Assembly (NCBI RefSeq): GCF_000473265.1
Contig: NZ_KI421511.1
Location: 2,889,560 to 2,953,559, forward strand
Source: Amycolatopsis thermoflava N1165
Lineage (GTDB): Bacteria > Actinomycetota > Actinomycetes > Mycobacteriales > Pseudonocardiaceae
Direction: 5' to 3'
Length of the DNA: 64,000 nucleotides
Below, one piece after another: positions 1-9,630 of this stretch. The translations under genes and the position numbers were made by a program. Positions within the stretch are counted from its first letter, which is position 1. Each line of letters starts with the position of its first letter. The notes beneath the pieces are model-generated. The model had not been told where the DNA came from and ran no database searches. It was given only the letters and a program-made list of their open reading frames with translations.

Positions 1-433
1 CGGCGTTGATCGCCAGCACGTCGTAGGGGTCCTCGGGGTGCAGGCTCTGCACCGTGACGACGATCTGGATCTCGTTGCGCAGGCCGTCGGCGAAGGACGG
101 GCGCAGCGGCCGGTCGATGAGGCGGCAGGTCAGGATCGCGTCGGTGGAGGGACGGCCCTCGCGGCGGAAGAACGCGCCCGGGATCCGGCCCGCGGCGTAC
201 ATCCGCTCCTCGACGTCCACTGTCAGCGGGAAGAAGTCGAAGTGCTCCTTCGGCTGCTTGGAGGCGGTGGTCGCCGACAGCAGCATCGTCTCTTCGTCCA
301 GGTAGGCGACGACAGCGCCGGCGGCCTGCCGGGCGAGCCTGCCCGTCTCGAAGCGGATCGTGCGCGTGCCGTACTTGCCGTTGTCGATGACGGCCTCGGC
401 CTCGTGCACGACGGGTCCGCTTGCTTCGGTCAT
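1..433 (-). CDS. pnp: Polyribonucleotide nucleotidyltransferase (PNPase), N-terminal part
   Basis: The first 144 residues of PNPase, the phosphorolytic 3'-5' exoribonuclease and polymerase of RNA turnover; the gene runs off the left edge. The start is ATG at 431-433 with a GAGGAG ribosome binding site about 10 bases upstream. The N-terminal RNase PH domain is readable: [14 protein letters not shown], then [14 protein letters not shown], then [20 protein letters not shown] and FFRREGRPS, all typical of PNPases. It lies downstream of rpsO in the same direction, the usual bacterial order, separated by 215 bases that contain an rpsO terminator hairpin. Confidence 0.97.
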   Translation of the reverse strand, partial: MTEASGPVVHEAEAVIDNGKYGTRTIRFETGRLARQAAGAVVAYLDEETMLLSATTASKQPKEHFDFFPLTVDVEERMYAAGRIPGAFFRREGRPSTDAILTCRLIDRPLRPSFADGLRNEIQIVVTVQSLHPEDPYDVLAINA

Positions 434-608
434 GTGTAGTTGACTCCTCGTTCGTTCGGGCAGCAGAGCGCCCCGCCCGTGCGGGGCGGCGTCCGAGGAA
501 CGAGCCGGTCTTCGATCGAAGCCAACGGGACTCTCCCGTAAGCCACTACCGAGGACCGGCGTCCTTGCCCTCGAGCGCCTGCCCTTCCTCTTTCTTACTT
601 CGTATGGA

Positions 609-642
609 CCGAGGGGGAGCGACCGTGGTCACTCCCCCTCGG
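609..642 (-). terminator. rpsO terminator hairpin
   Basis: A perfect 11-bp stem (CCGAGGGGGAG at 609-619 pairing with CTCCCCCTCGG at 632-642) closes a 12-base loop only 6 bases after the rpsO stop codon. No strong U-run follows on the minus strand, as is common in high-GC actinobacteria. It may act as a terminator, or as the processing/stabilising hairpin often found between rpsO and pnp. Confidence 0.75.
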
Positions 643-648
643 ATCACG

Positions 649-918
649 TCATCGGCGCAAGCCGAGTCGCTGGATCAGCGACCGGTAGCGTTCGATGTCC
701 ACCTTCATCACGTAGTTGAGCAGCCGGCGACGACGGCCGACCAGCAGCAACAGGCCGCGACGGGAGTGGTGGTCGTGCTTGTGCACCTTGAGATGCTCGG
801 TGAGACCGATGATCCGCTTGGTGAGCAGCGCGACCTGGGCCTCCGGGGACCCGGTGTCGGACTCGTGCAGACCGTACTCGGTCAGAATCGACTTCTTCTC
901 GTCGGTGGACAGCGCCAC
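649..918 (-). CDS. rpsO: 30S ribosomal protein S15
   Basis: An 89-residue S15, full length for the family, binding 16S rRNA in the platform of the small subunit. It shows the conserved [17 protein letters not shown] segment, then [19 protein letters not shown] and the C-terminal [23 protein letters not shown]. The start is GTG at 916-918 with GAGGAGAG upstream. It sits before pnp as in most bacteria. Confidence 0.99.
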   Translation of the reverse strand: MALSTDEKKSILTEYGLHESDTGSPEAQVALLTKRIIGLTEHLKVHKHDHHSRRGLLLLVGRRRRLLNYVMKVDIERYRSLIQRLGLRR

Positions 919-1032
919 TGAGTTCTCTCCTCTGTGTTGTTCTGTGCCGTGAGGCCCGCTGGACGCGGGTAGTCGGTCGAGGCCGCCACGGACTGCAGCC
1001 GGACCCGGTGGTTCAGGGTATCAGGGAGCGCA

Positions 1033-1536
1033 CTACCTGGCCTGCTGGGACAGCGGGAACCGCTCGACCACGACGTATCGCACGCCGTCGGCGCTCCGCT
1101 GCGACCGCATCAGCACCGCCTCCGCGGCCGTCCACATCTCGCTGCGGTAGCCGGACAGCCGCCGCTCCAGCTCCGCCGGCACCCGCTCGCGCGTGCGCGC
1201 CAGGGTCAGGTGCGGCAGGTACGCGCGGCCCTCCTCGCCCGCCCCGGCGGCGAGAGCGAGCTCGGTGATCCCCTCGCCGTACACCCCGAGGTAGAGGACC
1301 CGGGTGAACGTGCCCGCACCTTCCAACCAGATCCGCGGCGCCGGCATTCCCGCCAGCCGCGGCCGCAGCCAGTCCGCCCGCGCGGCGGCGTCGTCCTCGC
1401 CGTAGAACCCCAGCGTGACGTGCCAGTTCTCCGGCGAACTCCACCGCACGCCGTCCAGCCGCGGCAGCCCGGCGACCTCGGCGGTCAGGGTCTCGACCAC
1501 GGCGGCGGGCGGCAGGACCGCCGAGAACAGCACCAC
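1033..1536 (-). CDS. thpR: RNA 2',3'-cyclic phosphodiesterase (2'-5' RNA ligase family)
   Basis: A 167-residue 2H-phosphoesterase. Both signature HxT motifs are visible: HVTLGFYG about 40 residues in and HLTLART about 110 residues in. These histidines hydrolyse 2',3'-cyclic phosphate ends of RNA. Length and motif spacing match the ThpR/LigT family. It starts 3 bases after the stop of an upstream HTH gene, so the two are probably co-transcribed. The physiological RNA substrate cannot be told from sequence. Confidence 0.88.
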   Translation of the reverse strand: MVLFSAVLPPAAVVETLTAEVAGLPRLDGVRWSSPENWHVTLGFYGEDDAAARADWLRPRLAGMPAPRIWLEGAGTFTRVLYLGVYGEGITELALAAGAGEEGRAYLPHLTLARTRERVPAELERRLSGYRSEMWTAAEAVLMRSQRSADGVRYVVVERFPLSQQAR

Positions 1537-1539
1537 TGC

Positions 1540-2019
1540 TCAGCCCTGCTGCCCGGCGCGGCGGAGCAGGTCGGCCAGTGCCGGGAAGTCGTCGTCGAGC
1601 CGCTTGGCTGCCTCGATCAGGTCCTCGTCCTCGGCGATGTCCCGCAGGACTGACAGCGCCGCGCGCTCCTCGGACAGCGCGTTGACCGGGAAGGTGTCGC
1701 GGCCGACGGTGGGCCGCGCGTCCCGCACGTCCTCCAGCGCGGCCATCAGGGCTTCCTTGTGGCCGGCGGCGACCTCGGGGATCAGGCACTTGCGCTCGAG
1801 CATGATCATCCGGGCGAGCACCACCGGGTTGCCGATCTTGGCGCGGCGGCCGCTCATCACCTGGCTCAGCATCGGGGCGCTGATGCCCAGCACCTCGGCC
1901 AGGTAGGCCTGCGAGACGTCGAACGCGACGACGAGACGGCGCACCCGGTCGCCCAGCGGCTCGCCGTACCACTCCCGCTGGAGGGCGATGTTCCGCTGGA
2001 CGATCTTGTGGTCATCCAC
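1540..2019 (-). CDS. Helix-turn-helix DNA-binding protein
   Basis: A 159-residue protein with an N-terminal HTH: VSQAYLAEVLGISAPMLSQVMSGRR is a typical XRE-like helix-turn-helix at residues ~35-60. The remainder is alpha-helical and acidic, with no recognised ligand domain. It is the first gene of a two-gene unit with thpR. Similar proteins are common in Pseudonocardiaceae as DNA-binding proteins of unknown target. No clear operator was seen upstream. Confidence 0.7.
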   Translation of the reverse strand: MDDHKIVQRNIALQREWYGEPLGDRVRRLVVAFDVSQAYLAEVLGISAPMLSQVMSGRRAKIGNPVVLARMIMLERKCLIPEVAAGHKEALMAALEDVRDARPTVGRDTFPVNALSEERAALSVLRDIAEDEDLIEAAKRLDDDFPALADLLRRAGQQG

Positions 2020-2135
2020 GTGCTGTGCTCCCTGCTCTCCCCGGACAGACCTGGCCGCGCCGGACCCAATCTTGCCAGGTGGGATCGGGCGGCCGGGGCG
2101 GAATCACCCGACGATTCGCAATCGCACCGGCGCGG

Positions 2136-3107
2136 TCAGCTGCCGGAACCGAGGATGGCGCGGGTGCGGCTGACGTCGTCGGCGATCTGCTCGACCAGGT
2201 CGTCGACGCTGGTGAACTTCACCATGTCGCGCAGGCGGCCGACGAAGTCCAGCGCCACGTGCTGGCCGTAGAAGTCCTCGTCCACGTCGAGCACGAACGC
2301 CTCGACGGTGCGCTCGCGGCCGGAGAACGTCGGGTTGGTGCCGACCGAGACCGCCGCGGGCAGCAGGCGGCCGGGCTGGTTGTCGCGGACGAACCAGCAG
2401 GCGTACACGCCGTCGGCGGGCACCGCGGCGAACCGCGGCGTGGACAGGTTCGCGGTCGGGTAGCCCAGGTCGTGCCCGCGGCCGTCGCCGCGGACCACGA
2501 TGCCCTCCAGCCGGTGCGGGCGGCCCAGCGCGTCAGCGGCGGCGACCACGTCACCGGCGTCGATGCACGAGCGGACGTAGGTCGAGGAGAAGGTGATCTC
2601 GCCGGAATCCGCGGCCTCGCCGTCGGGCATGCTGCCACCCTGCAGCTCGGCGCCGAAGGTGGCGAACCCGAACCGGCGGCCCAGCTCCTTGAGCAGGGCC
2701 ACGTCACCGGCGGCCTTGTGCCCGAAGGTGAAGTTCTCCCCCACCACCACGGCGGCCGCGTGCAGCCGGTCGACCAGCACCTCGTGCACGAATTCGTGCG
2801 CGGTCAGTCGCGACAGCTCCGCGGTGAACGGCAGCACGCAGAAGACGTCGATGCCCAGCTGCTCGACCAGCTCCGCCTTGCGGCGCAGCGTGGTCAGCTG
2901 CGCCGGGTGGCTCCCCGGCCGGATGACCTCGGACGGGTGCGGGTCGAACGTCAGCATCACGCTGGGCAGGTTGCGGTTCTTCGCCACCTCGACCGTCCTG
3001 GCGATCAGCGCCTGGTGCCCGCGGTGCACCCCGTCGAACACGCCGATCGTGACCACGCACCGTCCCCAGCCGCCGGGGAGATCAGCAAGCCCTCGCCACC
3101 TCTGCAC
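2136..3107 (-). CDS. ribF: Bifunctional riboflavin kinase / FAD synthetase
   Basis: Converts riboflavin to FMN and FMN to FAD. The N-terminal nucleotidyltransferase domain has GVFDGVHRGH near residue 20 and TFDPHPSEV. The C-terminal flavokinase domain has GRGHDLGYPTANL and ends in the EDFYGQ/RDMVKF region. I chose GTG at 3105-3107, giving VQRWRGLADLP and 323 residues, because it matches the family start; longer readings upstream look non-homologous. It belongs to the truB-ribF-rpsO cluster. Confidence 0.95.
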   Translation of the reverse strand: MQRWRGLADLPGGWGRCVVTIGVFDGVHRGHQALIARTVEVAKNRNLPSVMLTFDPHPSEVIRPGSHPAQLTTLRRKAELVEQLGIDVFCVLPFTAELSRLTAHEFVHEVLVDRLHAAAVVVGENFTFGHKAAGDVALLKELGRRFGFATFGAELQGGSMPDGEAADSGEITFSSTYVRSCIDAGDVVAAADALGRPHRLEGIVVRGDGRGHDLGYPTANLSTPRFAAVPADGVYACWFVRDNQPGRLLPAAVSVGTNPTFSGRERTVEAFVLDVDEDFYGQHVALDFVGRLRDMVKFTSVDDLVEQIADDVSRTRAILGSGS

Positions 3108-3160
3108 GGATGCAGGGTACTGCCGCGCGAAGCGCGTCCGCCGAGGGCGGTCGCGGGCCG

Positions 3161-4302
<1,142 letters not shown>

Positions 4303-4313
<11 letters not shown>

Positions 4314-4758
4314 GGTCGTCGCTCCTCTCGAAGGCCCTGGCCATCCACAGGAAGGTCTCGCGCGCGGCGCGCAACCGGCCCGCCCTGGCGCTGTCGGCCC
4401 CGAAGAGGTCCATGCCTCGTTCGGCAACGTCGGCGAACGAGGCCAGCGTGGCGATCCGCCGCCTGACCACCACGGGCCAGGCGTCGTCGTCGACCCGGAA
4501 GTAGGTGGTGCGCGCACCCGGCCCGGTCCGGCGGCGCACCAGGCCGGCGGCGGTGAGCAGGTTGAGGTTGGTGGTCAGGGACGCCCGGCTGGCCCCGATC
4601 GCCCCGGCGATCTGCGTGGCCGACTGCTCGGGCGGGTCACACACCATCAGCCAGCCCAGGATCCGGCCCGCGATCGGCGGCTGGCCGTACTGCTCGGCGA
4701 AGAACGTGGCCACCTCCTCCACCCAAGCCCGCAGTTCGTCGTGTTCCGGCTCGGCCAC
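4303..4758 (-). CDS. GbsR/MarR-family transcriptional regulator
   Basis: A winged-helix regulator of about 151 residues starting at GTG 4756-4758 with GGAGG upstream; a longer start at 4794 has no comparable binding site. The pattern FFAEQYGQPPIAGRILGWLMV followed by QSATQIAGAIGASRASLTTNLNLLTAAGLVRR is the GbsR-type DNA-binding domain. It overlaps the FAD monooxygenase start by 11 bases, so the pair forms an operon. A perfect inverted repeat directly upstream suggests autoregulation. Confidence 0.82.
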
Positions 4759-4794
4759 GCGTCGCCTCCAGCGTCGATCAGTTGATGCTGGCAT

Positions 4795-4814
4795 ATGCTA
4801 GTCCGAACTAGCAT
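4795..4814. promoter_or_regulatory. Operator-like inverted repeat for the GbsR/MarR regulator
   Basis: ATGCTAGT CCGA ACTAGCAT is a perfect 8-bp inverted repeat with a 4-base spacer, 37 bases upstream of the chosen regulator start. The size and symmetry suit a MarR-family dimer. Assignment to this regulator is by position only. Confidence 0.65.
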
Positions 4815-4855
4815 CTGACGGCCAGAGCTGTCCCCGGAAGCGGGCTTCGCGGGGA

Positions 4856-5767
4856 TCAGGCCGGAGCGAGAACGACCACCGAGCGGGCCACGCCGCCGGC
4901 GTCCACGGCCAGCGCGAGGGCGTGCCCGTCCGGGTCGAACACCCCGTACGTGCCCTCGATGCCGGACGCGCGCACCTGCTGTCCATATCGGACAGCCCGG
5001 GCGGTGGCCGCGTCGACCTCGTAGCGCGGGAAGGCCGCGGCCACCGCGTCGTCGAGGTCGAACGACAGCTCCGGCTTCTCCTCCAGCTGCTCCAGGGTGC
5101 GCGCGGCGGCGATGCCGAATGGGCCGACCGTGGTGCGGCGCAGCGCGGCGAGGTGGCCGCCCACGCCGAGCGCCTCGCCGAGGTCGCGGGCCAGCGCCCG
5201 CACGTAGGTGCCCGACGAGCATTCGACGACCGCGTCCAGCTCGATGCGGTCGGCGACGCGGCGGGTCGCGAGCAGGTCGAAGCGGTAGACGGTGACCGGC
5301 CGCGGCTTGAGCGCGACCTCCTCACCGGCTCGCACGCGCGCGTACGCCCGCTTGCCGGCGATCTTGACCGCGCTGACGGCGCTGGGGACCTGCTGGATCT
5401 CGCCGGTCAGGGCGGCGATCCCGGATGCGATCGCCTCGTCGGTGACGGCGGCCAGCGCGTCCGGGTCCGCGGTGGAGAGGTGTTCGCCCTCGGCGTCGTC
5501 GGTGGTGGTCGAGACGCCGAGGGCCAGCGTGGCGAGGTAGGTCTTGCGGTCCAGCGCGAGGTGGCCCAGCAGCTTGGTCGCCCGCTCGACGCCGAGCACC
5601 AGCACGCCGGTGGCCATCGGGTCGAGCGTGCCGGCGTGCCCGACCTTGCGGGTGCCCATGATCCGGCGCACCCGCGCCACCACGTCGTGGGAGGTCATGC
5701 CCGGTGGCTTGTCCACCACGAGCAGGCCGGGCGGGGGCGCGGGGCGTCGAGTCTTCGGCTGGGACAC
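4856..5767 (-). CDS. truB: tRNA pseudouridine(55) synthase
   Basis: A 303-residue TruB, which isomerises U55 in the T-loop of tRNAs. LLVVDKPPGMTSHDVV and GHAGTLDPMATGVLVLG are family motifs; the catalytic Asp is residue 49. The conserved YLATLALGVSTTTDDAEG and SSGTYVRALARDLG segments follow. The C-terminal ~80 residues form a PUA-like tail. Its usual cluster neighbours (nrnA, ribF) are nearby but separated by inserted genes. Confidence 0.97.
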   Translation of the reverse strand: MSQPKTRRPAPPPGLLVVDKPPGMTSHDVVARVRRIMGTRKVGHAGTLDPMATGVLVLGVERATKLLGHLALDRKTYLATLALGVSTTTDDAEGEHLSTADPDALAAVTDEAIASGIAALTGEIQQVPSAVSAVKIAGKRAYARVRAGEEVALKPRPVTVYRFDLLATRRVADRIELDAVVECSSGTYVRALARDLGEALGVGGHLAALRRTTVGPFGIAAARTLEQLEEKPELSFDLDDAVAAAFPRYEVDAATARAVRYGQQVRASGIEGTYGVFDPDGHALALAVDAGGVARSVVVLAPA

Positions 5768-5791
5768 GGCTGGACACCTTACGGGGCGCCG

Positions 5792-7138
5792 TTATGCGGC
5801 TGTCGGGACCTTCCGGGCGGAGACGTTCCGGGCCGGGGCGTCCCACACGTGGCGGCGCACCTGGACCGGCACCTGCTCGCCCCGCTCCTGCGCGGCGAAC
5901 AGCTCCGCGCGGGCGCGCAGCCACCACACCAGCATGCGGAAGGTGCCCAGCGCCAGCATCGCGACGACGGCCAGCAGCGCGAGCCGGAACTGGCCGCCGG
6001 TCAGCTGCAGCAGCACGCCGATCACCAGCGCGGTGACCGTGGTCGCGACGAACCCGCCGACGTTGACCACGCCGGTCGCGGTGCCCACGCGGGACAGCGG
6101 GTTGTAGTCGCGGGCCAGCGCGAACCCGATCATCGACGCCGGGCCGCCCAGGGACAGGAACGCGAACGCGGGCACCAGCACGCCGATTGGGATCTGGCCG
6201 GGCCAGCTCAGCAGCACCGCCCAGACCGCGGCGGCGCCGGCGAGGTAGCCGAGCACCAGCGGCATCCGCGCGCCGGGGCGGGCGGAGATGATGCTGCCGA
6301 CCAGCGGGCCGCCGATCATCGAGCCGAACACGAACACGGTCAGCAGGGCGCTCGCGGTCGCGGCCGGGCGGCCCTGACCCTGCACCAGGAACGGCACACC
6401 CCACAGCAGGGTCAGCACGTTCGGGGCGAACATCGTGGAGAAGTGCACCCAGAACCCGAGGCGGGTGCCCGGGACGCGCCAGGCCGTGCGGACCTGACGG
6501 GCCAGCTGGCGCGCGTTGACCGGGCCGGCCTTCGGGGTGGCGCCGGCCGGGGTGTCGCGGACGCGGCCCGCGACGACGGCCGAGTAGATCGCGGTGATCA
6601 GGCCGGCGGTGAGGAACGTCGGGGTCCAGCCGGGGCCGGCGAGCAGCAGGGTGAGCGGGACAGTCGCGGCGAGGTTGCCGAGGAAGCCGATCGCCGTGGT
6701 GAAGCTCGTGACCACGGCGTACTGGCGGCCCGGGAAGTGCGCGGCGATCAGGCGCAGCACGCTGACGAAGGTGAGCGCGTCACCGAAGCCGAGCACACCG
6801 CGCGCGAGCAGGCCCAGCGCGTAGGTGTCCGCGACTGCGACGAGGATCTGGCCCAGGCCGAGGAAGAGCAGCGCGGCGGTGAGGACCTTGCGCGGCCCGA
6901 AGCGGTCGACGAGGACGCCGGTGGGGATCTGCATGGCGGCGTAGACGCCGACCTGCAGGACGGTGAAGGTGGAGAGCGCGGCGGCGCCGACCCCGAACCG
7001 GTCGGCGGCTTCCAGCCCGGCGACCCCGAACGAGGTGCGGTGGAAGACGGAGAGGAGGTAGACGATGGCGGCGGTGAACCAGATGAACCACGACCGGCGG
7101 CTGGCCTTGCCGGTCACGGGTGCCTGCTGCGGCGGCAC
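5792..7138 (-). CDS. MFS transporter
   Basis: A major facilitator of about 448 residues with twelve hydrophobic segments. The N-terminal TM segment (WFIWFTAAIVYLLSVFHRTSFGV) and the first-loop motif DRFGPRKVLTAALLFLG are characteristic. I prefer GTG at 7136-7138 (VPPQQAPVTGKASRRSW) because GGGAGGAAT lies just upstream; an ATG at 7222 would add 28 non-conserved residues. The substrate is unknown. It is not usual in the truB cluster and looks like an insertion. Confidence 0.85.
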   Translation of the reverse strand: MPPQQAPVTGKASRRSWFIWFTAAIVYLLSVFHRTSFGVAGLEAADRFGVGAAALSTFTVLQVGVYAAMQIPTGVLVDRFGPRKVLTAALLFLGLGQILVAVADTYALGLLARGVLGFGDALTFVSVLRLIAAHFPGRQYAVVTSFTTAIGFLGNLAATVPLTLLLAGPGWTPTFLTAGLITAIYSAVVAGRVRDTPAGATPKAGPVNARQLARQVRTAWRVPGTRLGFWVHFSTMFAPNVLTLLWGVPFLVQGQGRPAATASALLTVFVFGSMIGGPLVGSIISARPGARMPLVLGYLAGAAAVWAVLLSWPGQIPIGVLVPAFAFLSLGGPASMIGFALARDYNPLSRVGTATGVVNVGGFVATTVTALVIGVLLQLTGGQFRLALLAVVAMLALGTFRMLVWWLRARAELFAAQERGEQVPVQVRRHVWDAPARNVSARKVPTAA

Positions 7139-7660
7139 GAAGGATTCCTCCCGAAGCGGAGTAGGCGACAACGACACGGGGACGCCCGCATCGCCGTCCC
7201 GATAGTTGTATCGCCTATGCAAGGCTGAAACTTACCTGTTACCGGGGTGTTTTCAGCCACACGGCCCAGCGGGGGCCACCCGTTCAGCGGACGGCGGCGA
7301 GGTTGCTGGACTCGCGGACCGGAACCGGCGCCACAGCAGAGTCGCGGCCCGGCGCCCACCACGCCGCGGGCGCGTCGCGGCCGGCGCCGAGCGCGGTCCG
7401 GACCATCGCGGCCGGTCGTCGAGCGCGCGCCGCCCGCGGCAAACGCCCCAGCCCCGAGCCCACGGAACCCGGCCCGGCGCCCACCACCCCGCGGGCGCGG
7501 CGACGACGCCGAGGTCGCTGCACCGCCGCGCCGGTGCCAAACCGGGCTCACACGGCGGCGGCACCGGATGCCCGCGCGGGGCACGGTCCGCCACCACCGA
7601 GGCCGGGCCGCCGAGCGTCAGCGACGGGCCCCGAGCCGGAAACCCGCGGACAGCCCGGCG
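7139..7660. other. Intergenic region with GC-rich direct repeat
   Basis: No gene is convincing in these 522 bases between the MFS start and the MATE stop. It should hold the MFS promoter. A 29-base GC-rich sequence at 7346-7374 recurs at 7471-7499 with one mismatch (core GGCCCGGCGCCCACCAC), and shorter fragments of it lie nearby. Confidence 0.5.
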
Positions 7661-8983
7661 TCAGCGGACGGCGCCGAGCACGGTCCAGCGGTCGGAGCGC
7701 CAGCGGGCCACCACCGCGGCCAGCCGCAGCACCATGAACAGCGACAGGCCGGTCCAGATGCCGGTCAGCCCCCAGCCGAAGCCGAGCGAGGCCCAGATCA
7801 ACGGCAGGAACCCGAGCGCGGCGCTGGCGAGCGTCGCGGTGCGGAGGAACGCCGCGTCGCCCGCGCCGAGGAGCACCCCGTCCAGCGCGAACACCACGCC
7901 CGCGATCGGTTGCAGCGCCACGAAGAACCACCAGGCGTGCGGCACCTCGCCGAGCACGCCAGGGTCGGAGGTGAACGCGTGCGGCAGCACCTGCGACACC
8001 GCCGCGAACACCACGCCGAGCACGCAGCCCATGATCAGCCCGTAGCGCGTGATCTGCCCGGCCACGCCCCGCGCCTGCCGCGCCGAACCCGCTCCCAGCG
8101 CGGCCCCGACCAGCGACTGGGCCGCGATCGCGACCGAGTCCAGCACGAGGGAGAGGAACGTCCACAGCTGCAGCACGATCTGGTGCGCGCCGACCGCGGC
8201 CGTCGAGGTGCGGGCCGCGACCGCGGCGGCGGAGACGAAGCACGCCTGGAAGGCGAGGCTGCGCAGCACCAGGTCCCGGCCCAGGCCGAGCTGCGCGCGC
8301 ATCACCTTCGGGTGCGGCTTGAGCGACACCTTCTCGGTGATCAGCGCCCGCAGGAACAGCCCGGCGCTGATCACCTGGGCGACGACGTTCGCGACGGCCG
8401 ACCCTTCGAGCCCCCAGTCCGCGACGTAGACGAGCAGCGGGCAGAGGACCGCGGAGATCCCGTTGCCCGCCAGGACGTACCGCAGCGGGCGGACCGCGTC
8501 CTGCACTCCGCGCAGCCAGCCGTTGCCCGCCATGGTGATCAGGATCAGCGGCGCGCCGAACAACGCGATGCGCAGCCAGGACACGGCCGCCGCGGCGACC
8601 TCGTCACTGCCGGACAGGACCCGCGCGACCGGGCCGGCGAGCAGCTGCCCGGCGCCGAGCACGACCAGGCCGACGAGGACCGCCAGCCAGGTCGCCTGGA
8701 CGCCTTCGCTGACCGCTTCGGCGCGCCGGCCGGCCCCGTGCAGGCGGGCGGTGCGCGAGGTGGTGCCGTAGGACAGGAAGGTCAGCTGGGTCGAGACCTG
8801 GGCCAGCACAACCCCGCCGACGGCGAGCCCGGCCAGCGGAAGGGCCCCCAGATGCCCGACGACGGCCGTGTCGACCAGGACGTACAACGGCTCGGCCGCG
8901 AGGACCCCCAGCGCCGGGACCGCCAGGCCCAGCACGCGCCTGGCAGGCACCTTCTCCCCGGCGGTTTCCACGGTTTCGGACAC
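7661..8983 (-). CDS. MATE family efflux transporter (DinF-like)
   Basis: A 440-residue multidrug and toxin extrusion transporter with about twelve membrane segments. The N-terminus VLGLAVPALGVLAAEPLYVLVDTAVVGHLG is the DinF-type MATE signature, and the second half repeats the fold. In many actinobacteria a MATE gene follows nrnA directly. Here 647 bases of repeats separate them. Cation-coupled drug or metabolite export at the cytoplasmic membrane is inferred from the family; the substrate is unknown. Confidence 0.92.
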   Translation of the reverse strand: MSETVETAGEKVPARRVLGLAVPALGVLAAEPLYVLVDTAVVGHLGALPLAGLAVGGVVLAQVSTQLTFLSYGTTSRTARLHGAGRRAEAVSEGVQATWLAVLVGLVVLGAGQLLAGPVARVLSGSDEVAAAAVSWLRIALFGAPLILITMAGNGWLRGVQDAVRPLRYVLAGNGISAVLCPLLVYVADWGLEGSAVANVVAQVISAGLFLRALITEKVSLKPHPKVMRAQLGLGRDLVLRSLAFQACFVSAAAVAARTSTAAVGAHQIVLQLWTFLSLVLDSVAIAAQSLVGAALGAGSARQARGVAGQITRYGLIMGCVLGVVFAAVSQVLPHAFTSDPGVLGEVPHAWWFFVALQPIAGVVFALDGVLLGAGDAAFLRTATLASAALGFLPLIWASLGFGWGLTGIWTGLSLFMVLRLAAVVARWRSDRWTVLGAVR

Positions 8984-9059
8984 GAGGGCAGGTTAACCGG
9001 GGGCACCGACAAGATCGGCTGCACGGCAGCGGCTCGCAGCTTGGCGGCGCTGCCCCTCC

Positions 9060-9500
9060 GGAGGGGAGCTCCCGCGGGCGGTGGCACCCTCCGGAGGGGT
9101 AGCTCCCGGCGGGGCGGCAACTCCCGGCGGGGGGCGGTAGCTCCCGGCGGGCGCGGTAGCTCCCGGCAAGCGTGGCAGCTCCTGGAGGGTGGGAGCTCCC
9201 CCAGGTGGTAGCTCCCGCCGGAGGGCAGCTGTCGGCGGGGCGGCGGCTCTCCGCCGACGGGGGCAGTAGCTCCCCGGAGGGGGCGGCAGCGCCCGGCAGC
9301 GCGGCAGCCCCCGGCAGGCACGGCAGCCCCCGGAGGGGCGGTAGCTCCCCCAGGCTGTAGCTCCCACCGGAGGGGCAGCCCCCGGAGGGGCAGTAGCTCC
9401 CGCAGGCGGTAGCTCCCACCGGAGGAGGCATCTTTCGGCGGGCGGCAGCTTCCTGCCGGGGCGGCAGCTTCCTGCCGGCGAGGGCAGTAGCTCCCGGGGG
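9060..9500. repeat. Degenerate tandem repeat array, ~17-bp unit
   Basis: About 22 imperfect copies of a 16-20 base unit resembling GGTAGCTCCCGGAGGGGC fill the gap between nrnA and the MATE gene. Copies of TAGCTCCC or close variants (CAGCTCCT, CAGCCCCC, CAGCTTCC) begin near 9066, 9100, 9137, 9157, 9176, 9192, 9207, 9265, 9339, 9356, 9392, 9408 and 9485. Unit length drifts and is not a multiple of three, so open frames through it look incidental. Palindromic GAGCTC and GGAG/CTCC pairs would allow much local hairpin formation. Confidence 0.85.
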
Positions 9501-9630
9501 CCCGCCACTCGCGGTGAAGCGCCGCTCTGCGGCGCGGGACCCGCCGCGTCACGGGCAGACCGCCGGGCCACCAGCAGCGAACTGCCCGCCGCTCCGCGGC
9601 GCGCAACCGCAGGGATGGCAGGCCTCCGGG

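Noticed and set aside
4922..7228. A 768-codon plus-strand frame across truB and the MFS gene
   Set aside because: It lies antisense to two clear genes with no recognisable motif; its His/Gly/Asp/Arg-rich composition is that of a shadow frame.
7346..7499. Small genes in the MFS-MATE gap
   Set aside because: Frames there are Arg/Pro/Ala low-complexity readings of a GC-rich direct repeat without ribosome binding sites.
9060..9500. CRISPR array
   Set aside because: Units are contiguous ~17-bp degenerate repeats without unique spacers, and no cas gene is nearby.
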